A stretch of DNA of 38,232 nt from DASZTU01 sp035493835 (GTDB taxonomy: Bacteria; Pseudomonadota; Alphaproteobacteria; Rhizobiales; Devosiaceae): contig DATJHO010000048.1 of NCBI GenBank assembly GCA_035493835.1, positions 1 to 38,232 of the forward strand, in the 5' to 3' direction. The notes beneath the pieces are model-generated. The model was given only the letters and a program-made list of their open reading frames with translations, was not told the DNA's origin and ran no database searches. Shown here piece after piece: positions 1 to 7,863 of this stretch; within the stretch, counting starts at the first letter, position 1, and each line of letters starts with the position of its first letter. A program made the translations under genes and the position numbers.

Positions 1-57
1 AATTGGCCGCCAGAGAACATCGATGATCTGGCCAAGCGCTACGAAGACCACTATTAA
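1..57 (+). CDS. rpoA: RNA polymerase alpha subunit, C-terminal end only
   Basis: Only the last 18 codons and the TAA stop are in the window. They read NWPPENIDDLAKRYEDHY, which matches the usual end of alphaproteobacterial RpoA, where the C-terminal domain finishes with a WPPENI..LAK.YED motif. The alpha subunit nucleates RNA polymerase assembly and contacts activators and UP elements. The gene is followed 56 bp later by rplQ on the same strand, the normal end of the alpha ribosomal-protein operon, and this neighbour supports the call. Confidence 0.9.
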   Translation, partial: NWPPENIDDLAKRYEDHY

Positions 58-113
58 GCCGAACATGAACGCCCGTCGTGAGACGCGCGGCCCCACAGTT
101 AGGGAGTTAACTA

Positions 114-548
114 ATGCGCCACGGTAATGCGAACCGTAAACTGAATCGGACCTCGAGCCACCGGAAGGCGATGTTCGCCAACATGTCGGCCGCGCTCATC
201 AAGCACGAGCAGATCGTGACGACCTTGCCCAAGGCCAAGGAACTGCGTCCGATCGTCGAAAAGCTCATCACCCTCGCCAAGCGCGGTGACCTGCATGCCC
301 GCCGCCAGGCGATCGCGCAGATCCGCGACGAGGCACAGGTGCAAAAGCTGTTCGGCGTGCTCGGCGGCCGCTACAAGGACCGCCAGGGCGGCTATACCCG
401 CATCCTCAAGGCCGGCTTCCGCTACGGCGACAACGCCGCCGTCGCCGTGATCGAGTTCGTTGATCGCGATGTTTCGGCCAAGGGCCTCGACTCCGGTCCG
501 GTGCCCGAGCGCGCCTACCAGGATGACGAGGTCGGCGCTGCCGCGTAA
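114..548 (+). CDS. rplQ: 50S ribosomal protein L17
   Basis: This 144-residue protein begins MRHGNANRKLNRTSSHRKAM, the L17 signature, and continues with the conserved core that binds 23S rRNA near the exit tunnel. Its length is normal for alphaproteobacteria, which carry a short acidic C-terminal extension (here ending DDEVGAAA). The ATG at 114 follows the purine-rich AGGGAG at about 101-106. It is the last gene of the rpoA operon, and a strong terminator hairpin follows 25 bp after the stop. Confidence 0.97.
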   Translation: MRHGNANRKLNRTSSHRKAMFANMSAALIKHEQIVTTLPKAKELRPIVEKLITLAKRGDLHARRQAIAQIRDEAQVQKLFGVLGGRYKDRQGGYTRILKAGFRYGDNAAVAVIEFVDRDVSAKGLDSGPVPERAYQDDEVGAAA

Positions 549-572
549 GACCGGCAGTCCTGCCAATTGATC

Positions 573-604
573 AAGGCGGTCGCCAGCCAGGCGGCCGCCT
601 TTTT
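573..604 (+). terminator. Rho-independent terminator of the rpoA-rplQ operon
   Basis: A 12-bp GC-rich stem (573-584 with 590-601, one G-T wobble) around a 5-nt loop runs into a TTTT tract at 600-604. It sits just after rplQ, where the ribosomal-protein operon should end. Confidence 0.85.
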
Positions 605-720
605 CGTTGTTTGCTCTTGTGAGCGCGAGGGTGCGGAGCCGATTTGGGCTGGTCAGGCAACTGCCCTCATGATGATCTTGTCTAGCCAGGAGGACGGGCA
701 GCTCAACCGAGGGGGATAAG

Positions 721-1758
721 GTGGCTGACAAGGGCATTGTGGTCGTTACGGGGGTCAGCGGCTTCGTGGGCAAATGGGTGGCCATCGAGCTGCTCAAAGC
801 CGGCTACAGGGTACGCGGAACCGTGCGCTCGGAGGGGAAGGCGGCGCAGGTCCGCGAGACGGTGGCGAGGGTGCTTGGCGCAGATGCTGCAGCGCGGGTG
901 GAAATCGTCCACTGCGACCTGCTCGCCGATGCGGGGTGGGTCGAGGCGATGCAGGGCGCCATCGCTGTCATGCATGTAGCCACACAGATTGCTGCCGATG
1001 AACCCAAGGATGCGAGCTTCGTCATCCGGCCGGCGGTCGAGGGGACAGCGCGGGTGCTGCGTTTTGCCCATGCGGCCGGTATCAAGCGGGCGGTCATCAC
1101 CTCATCGGTTGCGACTGTTGGTTATGGCCACGGGCAGACCAGCGGTAAACGGACCTATTCGGAGAAGGATTTTACCAATCTCGACGGGATGAAGTGGACC
1201 TGGGCCTATTGCGTGGGCAAGACCACTGCGGAGCGGGCCGCCTGGGACTATGCCAAGGCCAATGGGCTGGCGTTGTCCACGATCCATCCCGGCATGATCC
1301 TTGGACCGGCAGTGGACAGCGACACCAGTATCTCGCTGATGGCGGTGTCGGGCCTGCTCGACGGCACCACTCCAGCGCTGCCGAAGAACGGCTTTACTGT
1401 CAGCGATGTGCGCGATGTCGCGGAAATGCACGTCCGGGCGCTCGAAAACCCGGAGGCGGCTGGCCAGCGCTACATGGCCACCGGCAGCTATCTGCCGTTT
1501 CCGCAAATGGCCGAGATTCTCCGCAAGGCGTATCCGCGGGCGAAGATCACCCTCAGGACAGTACCCGATTGGCTGATCCGCATTCTGGTCCGTTTCAACA
1601 GCCCGCTGCGGCAGATCATCAACGATATCGGCAATGAGAAGCACTATGACGGCCGCAAGGGGGAAGCGCTGCTCGGGCATCCCTTCCGGTCCCCCGAGGA
1701 GGCGACGCTGAGCGCGGCCGAGAGCCTGATCCGGCTCGGCATGGTCAAGCTGGGGTAG
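721..1758 (+). CDS. NAD(P)-dependent extended SDR, dihydroflavonol/cinnamyl reductase-like
   Basis: This 345-residue extended short-chain dehydrogenase/reductase has an N-terminal Rossmann motif TGVSGFVG (residues 10-17), the strand motif MHVAT near 84-88, the SSVATVGYG segment near 128-136 and the catalytic YCVGK (Tyr163, Lys167). This pattern is typical of the dihydroflavonol-4-reductase/cinnamyl-alcohol-dehydrogenase-like branch, which reduces aldehydes or ketones with NAD(P)H. The natural substrate cannot be read from sequence. The start is GTG at 721, chosen because GAGGGGG lies 6-12 bp upstream and the Rossmann fold begins at residue 6. It stands alone, with rplQ upstream in a separate unit and a convergent EF-hand gene downstream. 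Confidence 0.88.
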   Translation: MADKGIVVVTGVSGFVGKWVAIELLKAGYRVRGTVRSEGKAAQVRETVARVLGADAAARVEIVHCDLLADAGWVEAMQGAIAVMHVATQIAADEPKDASFVIRPAVEGTARVLRFAHAAGIKRAVITSSVATVGYGHGQTSGKRTYSEKDFTNLDGMKWTWAYCVGKTTAERAAWDYAKANGLALSTIHPGMILGPAVDSDTSISLMAVSGLLDGTTPALPKNGFTVSDVRDVAEMHVRALENPEAAGQRYMATGSYLPFPQMAEILRKAYPRAKITLRTVPDWLIRILVRFNSPLRQIINDIGNEKHYDGRKGEALLGHPFRSPEEATLSAAESLIRLGMVKLG

Positions 1759-1877
1759 GGGCACGACCATACGCAACTACATTGCGACGAATGCCGGCAT
1801 TCGGGACGCTTGGCATCTTGGGCGCCGGACAGTCTGGCTGCCGGTGAGAGTGTGATGAAGATTCCCCGCGCTTCCCT

Positions 1878-1980
1878 CGTCATGGCCGGGCTTGACCCGG
1901 CCGCCCATGATGCCTCGCCAAGTCGCCCGACGTTACTGGAAAGTCAGCATGGGTCCCCGGGTGAAGCCCGGGGATGACGA
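1878..1980 (+). repeat. Composite palindromic repeat, copy 1 (GGCC arm to CCCC arm)
   Basis: Two arms of about 32 bp form an imperfect inverted repeat around a spacer of about 39 bp. The left arm is CGTCAT, then the hairpin GGCCGGG-cttga-CCCGGCC, then GCCCATG. The right arm read on the other strand is CGTCAT, then CCCCGGG-cttca-CCCGGGG, then ACCCATG. The spacer begins with TGCCTCGCCA, also present in copy 3. Three more copies lie at 26863-26966, 32618-32720 and 32793-32895. It lies between convergent genes. Confidence 0.88.
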
Positions 1981-2061
1981 TGCGGCGAAGGAGGCGACCT
2001 AACTGCCGACGCGGCGATGACCAGCACCTGCCGAAGCGTTTCCGACCTCACGCGGAAAAGC

Positions 2062-2090
2062 AAAAGGCCACGCCGGGAAGGGCGTGGCCT
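2062..2090 (-). terminator. Terminator of the EF-hand gene
   Basis: A 10-bp stem AGGCCACGCC (2065-2074) pairs with GGCGTGGCCT (2081-2090). Read on the minus strand the hairpin is followed by TTTTGCTTTT, so it terminates the gene ending at 2114. It lies 24 bp beyond that stop. Confidence 0.8.
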
Positions 2091-2113
2091 CGTTCGATTC
2101 GCTGTGCGCGAAA

Positions 2114-2479
2114 TTACTTCTTGGCGGTCTTGGCCGGGGCGACCGACTTGGCGAAGGCGGCGAGCTGGGCGCGGCTCATGGAGCCATCCTTACCCGAGAA
2201 CTTGGCGAACTGGGCCTTGGTGAGGGTCGGCCAGTACTTCTTCAGCTCGACGAACGAGATCTTGCCGTCGTGGTTGGCGTCGATCATCTTGAAGGTGACG
2301 ACGGTCGGCTTGCCAGCCTCAGGCTTGGCAACGGCCACCTTGGCCACGGGCTTGGCGACCGGCTTGGCAACGGCCGTCGTGGCGGCCGGCTTGGCAGCGG
2401 TCGTGGTGGCGGCGAGCGCCGGAGCGGTCGACAGAGCGGCCATGGCAACGAGCGCGGCAGCGGTCAGAATGCGATTCAT
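2114..2479 (-). CDS. Secreted EF-hand calcium-binding protein
   Basis: This 121-residue protein has a Sec signal peptide (residues 1-23, ending APALA), then a low-complexity Ala/Lys/Pro/Thr linker (24-57), then one canonical EF-hand loop at residues 67-78 with D67, N69, D71, G72, I74 and E78. A degenerate second loop follows around FSGKDGSMS. It probably binds Ca2+ in the periplasm or outside the cell; the partner is unknown. GGAGA sits 6 bp before the ATG at 2479. A 16-bp palindrome at 2537-2552 may be its operator. The signal peptide plus AAKPA-type linker resembles that of the secreted protein at 24676-25026. Confidence 0.85.
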   Translation of the reverse strand: MNRILTAAALVAMAALSTAPALAATTTAAKPAATTAVAKPVAKPVAKVAVAKPEAGKPTVVTFKMIDANHDGKISFVELKKYWPTLTKAQFAKFSGKDGSMSRAQLAAFAKSVAPAKTAKK

Positions 2480-2870
2480 CAGAATTCTCCAAAGTGCTTG
2501 TCTATCTGGCAGCGCCCAATGGCCCCGCCTGCCAGCCCGGTGACATCACCGGATGCGCGCGAAGAGATTTGAGCGACATGGCAATGTCGGGTCAATATCA
2601 TGGCGGAACTGTGTCTTGCAGCTAATTGTGGTGCGGCGCCGTGTCGCATGCACGTAATGAGTGTGTCAAAGATACCACGGGAGAACTATAAATCCAGAAG
2701 GCAGCAGAGGGCCCGTGCTTTATACGGCGTTGTACCTGTGTCGCTTGGTCGCATGCCGTGCTTGATGAATGAAAGTATGTGCCGCCTAAGTAATGGAGGG
2801 GGCAATCGTTCGCTGCTGCAATGATCCTGCGGTCGCGCGGGGATTGGCCGGCGTGACACCGGGCAGGCGA
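2480..2870. other. Intergenic region upstream of the EF-hand gene
   Basis: No convincing gene. A 74-codon open frame at 2600-2824 has no ribosome site and no protein-like composition. The stretch must hold the EF-hand gene promoter (minus strand). It contains the palindrome at 2537-2552 and is less GC-rich around 2580-2760 than its neighbours. Confidence 0.5.
2537..2552. promoter_or_regulatory. Palindromic candidate operator upstream of the EF-hand gene
   Basis: CCGGTGACATCACCGG has two perfect 7-bp arms around a 2-nt centre. It lies 58-73 bp upstream of the EF-hand ATG, a usual position for a dimeric regulator. No T-tract follows on either strand, so a terminator is unlikely. The regulator is unknown. 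Confidence 0.4.
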
Positions 2871-3407
2871 TCAGCGGTTCCTGTCGAGGCTCCAGAACCG
2901 GTAATAGGCATTCAGCTCGCGCATCGAGCGGAGGGTGACCATCGGCAGCCCCGAGGCGGTCAGCAGGGCCAAGTCCCGGGCCCGCTTTTTCGGCTGCACG
3001 AACAGGATCATGTGGATCAATTCCCATTTGATGCGATCCCGGCCGTACCCGATGTCGCCCGGCCGATCCCTTTGGAACAGGGTACGGCGAAAATACCGTA
3101 ACAATGCTGGAAGTGGGCTGCTGCCGACGAGGATTACGCCGGTGGCCCGCTCCAGTCGCGCGGGCATCAGGGCAAAATAATTGCCCTCCATCGCCCAGCT
3201 GTCGCCGGCGATCGCAGCGGCGTGGTTCGCCTCGAATTCTTCCCGCGGTAGCGGCTCCCAATCCGTGTGCATCCGGTGATGCAGCAGGTCGAGATGGACG
3301 GCCGGGATATTGAGCCGCCGCCCGAGGGCCGAGGCAAGAGTCGATTTTCCGCCGTTGCTGGGGCCGCAGATCATGATCCGCCGGCCCAACTCCTCAATCT
3401 CAAGCAT
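2871..3407 (-). CDS. P-loop kinase-like protein, FlaR/topology-modulation family
   Basis: This 178-residue soluble protein has a Walker A motif GPSNGGKST (residues 15-23) near the N-terminus. It is followed by HLDLLHHRM and a PLPREEFEANHAAAI...WAMEGNY stretch, the layout of the adenylate-kinase-like P-loop family often annotated as AAA family ATPase or DNA topology modulation protein FlaR. An Arg-rich lid-like segment (RYFRRTLFQRDRPG) follows. It probably binds ATP and may phosphorylate a small molecule; the substrate is unknown. The ATG at 3407 leaves the P-loop at the usual distance. It is encoded 32 bp downstream of the decarboxylase gene on the same strand and may be co-transcribed with it. 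Confidence 0.75.
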   Translation of the reverse strand: MLEIEELGRRIMICGPSNGGKSTLASALGRRLNIPAVHLDLLHHRMHTDWEPLPREEFEANHAAAIAGDSWAMEGNYFALMPARLERATGVILVGSSPLPALLRYFRRTLFQRDRPGDIGYGRDRIKWELIHMILFVQPKKRARDLALLTASGLPMVTLRSMRELNAYYRFWSLDRNR

Positions 3408-3439
3408 GGCAGCCCCCCGGCCAAACAGGCGAGCCGGGT

Positions 3440-4612
3440 CTATTCGGCCTCGGCGCCCCCCAGGACTTCGTCCACCCAGTACTGGTCGCGCCGGTTGAAG
3501 CCGTTGAAGGGCGTCAGCGAGGCCTGCGTATAGGCGCCCATCAGCCCGAACTCGATCCAGTCGTCCTCGTCGATATCTGAGGGCAGGGTGAAGATCTGTG
3601 GCAGCACGTCGTAGCTGTCACAGGTGGGGCCCCAGACGGTAAAATCTTCGAAATTGCCGTCATTGTCGTGGATGCGCGGGCCGCGCCAGACACGCACCGG
3701 CGGGGTGAAGTGCATGAACTTCACTTCCATCAGCGCGCCATAGGCGCCGTCATTGAGATAGACCGAAACGCCGCCGCGCTGATGTTTGACCCGGAGCAGG
3801 AGCGAGGTCGAGGAGGTGACCATGGCCCGGCCCGGCTCGATGATCAACTCGGGCTTCGACTTGCCGAAATTGTCGTGCACCGCCTGCGAGATGGTCTCGA
3901 AGTAATAGTCCATCGGGGGCGCTTCGCTGGTCGGGTAGGGGGCAGGATAGCCGCCACCGATGTTGAGGCGCTTCAGTTCGATGCCGCTGTCGGTCGCAAT
4001 CTTGGCGGCGGCGGCGATATGTCGCTCATAGGCATAGGCGTCTTCGCACTGGCTGCCGACATGGAAGCAGAGGCTGGGCGTGTAGCCCATCTGCTCGACA
4101 AGCTGCACGATTTCGGCCGCGCCATCCTGCATGACGCCGAACTTGATGCCGAAATCGTAGGACTTCAGCGCCTTGCCGGCCTTGAAGCGCGTCGTCACCT
4201 CGATGTCGCGCGACGGCGACACCACCGCGGCGAGCTGATCGAGCTGCTGGGGATGGTCGATGGTGAAGGAACGGATCCCGAATTCCTCATAGGCGCGCTC
4301 GATTTCGCGCTTGTTCTTGATTGGGTTATTGTAGTGCATCGCCGCGCCCGGGCAGTGCCGGCGGACCAGCTCCATCTCGGTATTGGAGGCGACGTCGAAC
4401 GCCTTCAAGCCTTCGCGATGCAACTGGTCGAGGATGTGCCCGGAGGGGTTGCACTTGACGGCATAGGTCAAGAGCCCGTCAAAACCCTTCTTGAAGACCT
4501 TGACGGCCTTGTGCAGCTCGCGTTCGGAGAACAGGAAGCTCGGGAAATCCGGCGCCTCGGCTGCGATCAGCGCGGAAGTGTTGGGATAGACGATCTTGGC
4601 TTCCGCTGTCAT
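3440..4612 (-). CDS. Fold-III PLP-dependent ornithine decarboxylase
   Basis: This 390-residue protein is of the alanine-racemase-fold (group IV) decarboxylase family that makes putrescine from ornithine. Visible landmarks are the PLP lysine in AVKCNP (Lys53), HVGSQ (184-188), the glycine loop GGGYP (219-223), EPGRA (259-263), catalytic Cys331 in GPTCDSYD and GAYT (359-362). Length and motifs fit bacterial eukaryote-type ODC or lysine/ornithine decarboxylase; substrate choice between the two is not settled. Longer in-frame starts exist at TTG 4678 and ATG 4663. I prefer ATG 4612 because the protein then has family length and a promoter-like element lies at 4650-4678. Confidence 0.9.
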   Translation of the reverse strand: MTAEAKIVYPNTSALIAAEAPDFPSFLFSERELHKAVKVFKKGFDGLLTYAVKCNPSGHILDQLHREGLKAFDVASNTEMELVRRHCPGAAMHYNNPIKNKREIERAYEEFGIRSFTIDHPQQLDQLAAVVSPSRDIEVTTRFKAGKALKSYDFGIKFGVMQDGAAEIVQLVEQMGYTPSLCFHVGSQCEDAYAYERHIAAAAKIATDSGIELKRLNIGGGYPAPYPTSEAPPMDYYFETISQAVHDNFGKSKPELIIEPGRAMVTSSTSLLLRVKHQRGGVSVYLNDGAYGALMEVKFMHFTPPVRVWRGPRIHDNDGNFEDFTVWGPTCDSYDVLPQIFTLPSDIDEDDWIEFGLMGAYTQASLTPFNGFNRRDQYWVDEVLGGAEAE

Positions 4613-4649
4613 GGAACCGAGCCTTTCGCGCGAGGGTTGGGGAGCGCTG

Positions 4650-4678
4650 CATATAGGGTCCATTGCCCTGATGAGCAA
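4650..4678 (-). promoter_or_regulatory. Possible sigma70-type promoter of the decarboxylase gene
   Basis: On the minus strand TTGCTC (-35) is separated by 17 bp from TATATG (-10), which would place the start of transcription near 4643, about 30 nt before the ATG at 4612. The -35 match is weak (3 of 6). It argues for the shorter protein start and leaves little room for a long leader RNA. Confidence 0.35.
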
Positions 4679-4803
4679 TCATTAATCTTCCGGTAAGACT
4701 ACCGACAGATGACAATCACACTGGCGACAGAATCCCGTCGTTTTTCGGCATCGTACACCGCGTTTTCCCCTACCGGCCGGTCGGCCGTCACGGAGCCTAA
4801 GCA

Positions 4804-6336
4804 ATGTCCTCCCGCACTCTTGTCATGATCGCTGCTGCACTCGTTCTGGTTGGTGGGGGGGCGATTACTGGTTCGCTTTGGTCGCGGGATGCCAATGCAA
4901 ACTCTGCGGTAAACGTGACAACGCCCATGCCGGTGTCGGAAACCACGCCGGTCGCCCCGGCCCCAATGCAGGTGGCACAGGCCGACATTCCCGCCGTCAC
5001 GCGCGAGGTGCCGCAGAGCCCGGCCCAGATGCAGTTGAGCTTCGCCCCGATCGTCAAGCGGGTCGCTCCGGCAGTGGTCAACGTCTATGCGACCACGATC
5101 ACGCGGCAGACCAATTCGCCTTTCGCCAATGATCCGTTCTTCGGGCGCCTCTTCGGCCAGGGCGGCCCGTTCTCGCAAAGCCGCCCGCGGGAAAGCGAGT
5201 CCCTGGGCTCGGGCGTCATCATCGATCCCAGCGGCATCATCGTTACCAACAACCACGTCGTAAACGGGGCGACCGACGTGAAGGTCGCCGTGCAGGACGG
5301 CCACCAATACGACGTCGACGTTTTGTTGCACGACGCCAAGACGGACCTGGCCGTGCTGCGCATCAAGAACCCGGGCGGCAGGACCTTTCCGGCGCTGCAA
5401 TTCGCCAATTCCGACTCGCTGCAGGTCGGCGACCTGGTGCTCGCCATCGGCAACCCGTTCGGAGTCGGCCAGACGGTAACGAGCGGCATCGTGTCGGCGC
5501 TCGGCCGCACCGGCGTCGAGTCGAGTGACTACGAGGCGTTCATCCAGACCGATGCCGCGATCAATCCCGGCAATTCGGGGGGCGCCCTGGTGGATCTCAG
5601 CGGCCATCTGGTTGGGATCAATACGGCGATCTTCACCCAGTCGGGTGGTTCCGTCGGCATCGGCTTTGCCATTCCCGCCAACCTCGCCAAGACCGTGGCT
5701 TATGCCGGCGAACATGGCGGCAAGCTGATCCTTCCCTGGCTGGGGGCTCGGCTGCAGGACGTCACCCAGGATATCGCCAATAGCCTCAACATCGAACCGC
5801 CGCGCGGTGCCATGGTGACCGAGGTTGCGGCCGAGAGCCCCGCCGCCACGGCCGGGCTGAAGTCCGGCGACGTCATCACCGCCATCGACGGGGCGGAGGT
5901 CGACGAACCGCAAAGCCTCAACTATCGTGTTGCCACCAAGCCGATCGGCTCGACTGCCAAACTTACCTTCATCCGCGGCGGCCAGAGAATGGAGACGGCG
6001 GTCAAGCTCGAGCCGGCGCCCGACGGCACAGGGGAGACCGTCGAGATCACCGGGGACACCCGCTTTGATGGCGCCTCTGCGACCACGTTGTCGCCCGCGA
6101 TAGCCCAGCAATACGGCCTGCCGTTCACTGCCAAGGGTGTTGTCGTGACCAACGTCCAGCCGAATTCGCCGGCCGACCAGATGGGCCTGCAGGCCGGGGA
6201 CATCGTGCTCAGCCTCAATGGCACCAACATCACAAACGCGGATACCTTCAAGCGCGTGGCCACCAGCGGCGCCAGTGGCTGGCAGATCGCGATCCAGCGT
6301 GCGGGCCAGCTCATCCGCACCTATATTGACGGCTAG
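4804..6336 (+). CDS. degP: DegP/HtrA-type periplasmic serine protease (Do family)
   Basis: This 510-residue envelope protease-chaperone degrades misfolded proteins. An N-terminal hydrophobic segment (about 4-25) acts as signal or anchor and is followed by a Pro/Ala/Thr linker. The trypsin-like domain shows the triad His151 (TNNHVV), Asp181 (AKTDLAVLRI) and Ser258 (NPGNSGGALV). Two PDZ domains follow (about 320-410 and 425-508), each with the AGLKSGDVI or MGLQAGDIV loop. Length is typical of Rhizobiales DegP paralogues. GGAG lies about 8 bp before the ATG. The gene is followed by a perfect hairpin (6371-6399) and rarA. Confidence 0.95.
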   Translation: MSSRTLVMIAAALVLVGGGAITGSLWSRDANANSAVNVTTPMPVSETTPVAPAPMQVAQADIPAVTREVPQSPAQMQLSFAPIVKRVAPAVVNVYATTITRQTNSPFANDPFFGRLFGQGGPFSQSRPRESESLGSGVIIDPSGIIVTNNHVVNGATDVKVAVQDGHQYDVDVLLHDAKTDLAVLRIKNPGGRTFPALQFANSDSLQVGDLVLAIGNPFGVGQTVTSGIVSALGRTGVESSDYEAFIQTDAAINPGNSGGALVDLSGHLVGINTAIFTQSGGSVGIGFAIPANLAKTVAYAGEHGGKLILPWLGARLQDVTQDIANSLNIEPPRGAMVTEVAAESPAATAGLKSGDVITAIDGAEVDEPQSLNYRVATKPIGSTAKLTFIRGGQRMETAVKLEPAPDGTGETVEITGDTRFDGASATTLSPAIAQQYGLPFTAKGVVVTNVQPNSPADQMGLQAGDIVLSLNGTNITNADTFKRVATSGASGWQIAIQRAGQLIRTYIDG

Positions 6337-6370
6337 GCTGCGGGGAATCTCCTCGCCGCCGAAGACCCGC

Positions 6371-6399
6371 TCAGCCATTTCGGTTATCGAAATGGCTGA
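6371..6399. repeat. Perfect 12-bp inverted repeat between degP and rarA
   Basis: TCAGCCATTTCG (6371-6382) pairs perfectly with CGAAATGGCTGA (6388-6399) around a 5-nt loop GTTAT. No T-tract follows on the plus strand, so it is not a classical terminator. It could stabilise the degP mRNA end, pause transcription before rarA or bind a dimeric regulator. Confidence 0.8.
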
Positions 6400-6464
6400 T
6401 GCCAACGGTTCGGAGGGCGGCGCAGTTTTCGCGCTCACCCGATTTCGGCAAGAGTGAGTGCAAG

Positions 6465-7775
6465 ATGAGTATGTCGCTTTTCGACGATGTAGCGCCGCGT
6501 CCGCTGGCCGAGATCTTGCGTCCGCAACGGCTGGCCGATGTCATTGGGCAGGATCACCTGCTTGGGCCCGAGGGGCCGATCGGCCGGATGGTCGCCTCGA
6601 AGCGGTTGTCGTCGTTTATCCTCTGGGGCCCGCCGGGCGTCGGCAAGACGACCATCGCCCGGCTCGTCGCCAAGGAAGTCGGCCTCGATTTCCAGCAATT
6701 GTCGGCGGTGCTCTCAGGCGTCGCCGATCTGCGCAAGGTGATCGAGGGCGCCAAGCAGCTGCGTCTCGGCGCCGGACGGCAGACAGCCATGTTCGTGGAC
6801 GAACTCCACCGCTTCAACCGCACCACCCAGGATGCGTTGCTGCCCCACGTCGAGGACGGCACGATTGTCCTGATCGGGGCCACCACCGAAAATCCCAGCT
6901 TCAGCATGGTGGCGGCGCTGCTCTCGCGCGCCAAAGTCTATACCCTGCGGCGCTTCGAGCACGAAGATCTCGAATTGCTGGTCCAGCGGGCCGAGGCCCA
7001 TGAGGGCAAGAAACTGCCGCTCGATGAAGCCGCCCGCGACACCCTCCTCGAGATGGCCGATGGCGACGGACGCTATGTGCTGGGGCTGTGCGAAGAGCTT
7101 TTCGCCCTTCCGGAGGGCAAGACGCTGGACGTGGCCGGTCTCGCCTCCACTGTGCAGAAGCGTGCCCCGCTCTACGACAAGGGGCAGGAGGAGCACTACA
7201 ACCTGCTCAGCTGCTTCCATAAGAGCCTCAGGGGCAGTGACGTGCAGGCGGCGCTCTATTGGGCCGCGCGCATGCTGGTGGGCGGCGAGGATCCCGGCAC
7301 CATTTTCCGCCGCCTGGCCTGCGCCGCCTCCGAGGATGTCGGCATGGCGGACCCGCAGGCGATGCCGCAGGTGATCGCGGCCTGGAATGCCTTCGAGCGC
7401 ATCGGGCTGCCCGAAGGGCGGCTGTTTATCGCCCAGGCCATCACCTACGTGGCGACGGCGCCGAAATCCAACGCGGCCTATCTGGGCTTCGCCAACGCCA
7501 TTGCGCTCGCCGAGCAGACCGGCTCGCTACCGCCCCCAATGCACATCCGCAACGCACCGACCAAGCTGATGAAGGAATTGGGTTATCACGCCGGCTACAA
7601 ATACGATCACGACTTTCCAGACGCCTTTTCCGGGCAGGAATTCTTCCCGGACGAACTGGCCGGGCCGAACCGTCCCGATCTCTACGTTCCGAACGAGCGC
7701 GGCTTCGAACGTGAAGTGATCAAGCGCCTGGACTTCTGGGAGCGGAGCAAGGCGGACCGGGAGGCCGAGGAGTAG
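6465..7775 (+). CDS. rarA: Replication-associated recombination protein A (MgsA/RarA AAA+ ATPase)
   Basis: This 436-residue clamp-loader-like AAA+ ATPase acts at stalled forks and gaps. It begins MSMSLFDDVAPRPLAEILRP, a standard RarA N-terminus. Walker A is GPPGVGKT (55-62), Walker B is FVDELHRF (110-117, where the family more often has DEIH), and sensor 1 lies in GATTENPSF. The C-terminal tetramerisation part contains YWAARMLVGGEDP and ASEDVGMADP and ends with the conserved PNERGFE.EV..RL..W segment. An upstream in-frame start at 6399 would add 22 unrelated residues. ATG 6465 has AGAGTGAG 7 bp upstream and gives the usual N-terminus. Downstream genes are convergent. Confidence 0.96.
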   Translation: MSMSLFDDVAPRPLAEILRPQRLADVIGQDHLLGPEGPIGRMVASKRLSSFILWGPPGVGKTTIARLVAKEVGLDFQQLSAVLSGVADLRKVIEGAKQLRLGAGRQTAMFVDELHRFNRTTQDALLPHVEDGTIVLIGATTENPSFSMVAALLSRAKVYTLRRFEHEDLELLVQRAEAHEGKKLPLDEAARDTLLEMADGDGRYVLGLCEELFALPEGKTLDVAGLASTVQKRAPLYDKGQEEHYNLLSCFHKSLRGSDVQAALYWAARMLVGGEDPGTIFRRLACAASEDVGMADPQAMPQVIAAWNAFERIGLPEGRLFIAQAITYVATAPKSNAAYLGFANAIALAEQTGSLPPPMHIRNAPTKLMKELGYHAGYKYDHDFPDAFSGQEFFPDELAGPNRPDLYVPNERGFEREVIKRLDFWERSKADREAEE

Positions 7776-7818
7776 AGCGCAATCCGTTGAGTTGAAGCAC
7801 TCACCGCCCTCGTCATGG

Positions 7819-7853
7819 CTTCGGCGGCGAGGCCCTAAGCCCCGCCACCGAAG
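7819..7853. repeat. Hairpin between rarA and the arylsulfatase gene
   Basis: CTTCGGCGGCG (7819-7829) pairs with CGCCACCGAAG (7843-7853) with one mismatch. It is preceded by CTCGTCATGG, the same opening as copy 1 of the composite palindrome, so it may be a decayed single arm of that family. There is no T-tract, but the location in an 88-bp convergent gap suits an mRNA 3'-end structure for either gene. Confidence 0.55.
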
Positions 7854-7863
7854 GGAGTTCGCG

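Larger units (their letters stand above)
1759..2113. other. Convergent intergenic region with composite palindrome and terminator
   Basis: No gene is supported here. The gap lies between the 3' ends of the SDR gene (+) and the EF-hand gene (-). It holds palindromic repeat copy 1 (1878-1980) and the EF-hand gene's terminator (2062-2090). The remaining stretch, 1759-1877, shows nothing I can name. Confidence 0.7.

Noticed and set aside
4613..4803. speF-type leader RNA upstream of the ornithine decarboxylase
   Set aside because: Known in alphaproteobacteria, but a promoter-like element lies only about 40 bp before the start and no long conserved leader is visible; a covariance search would settle it.
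4699..6438. 579-codon minus-strand open frame
   Set aside because: Antisense to degP, which carries a full catalytic triad and two PDZ domains.
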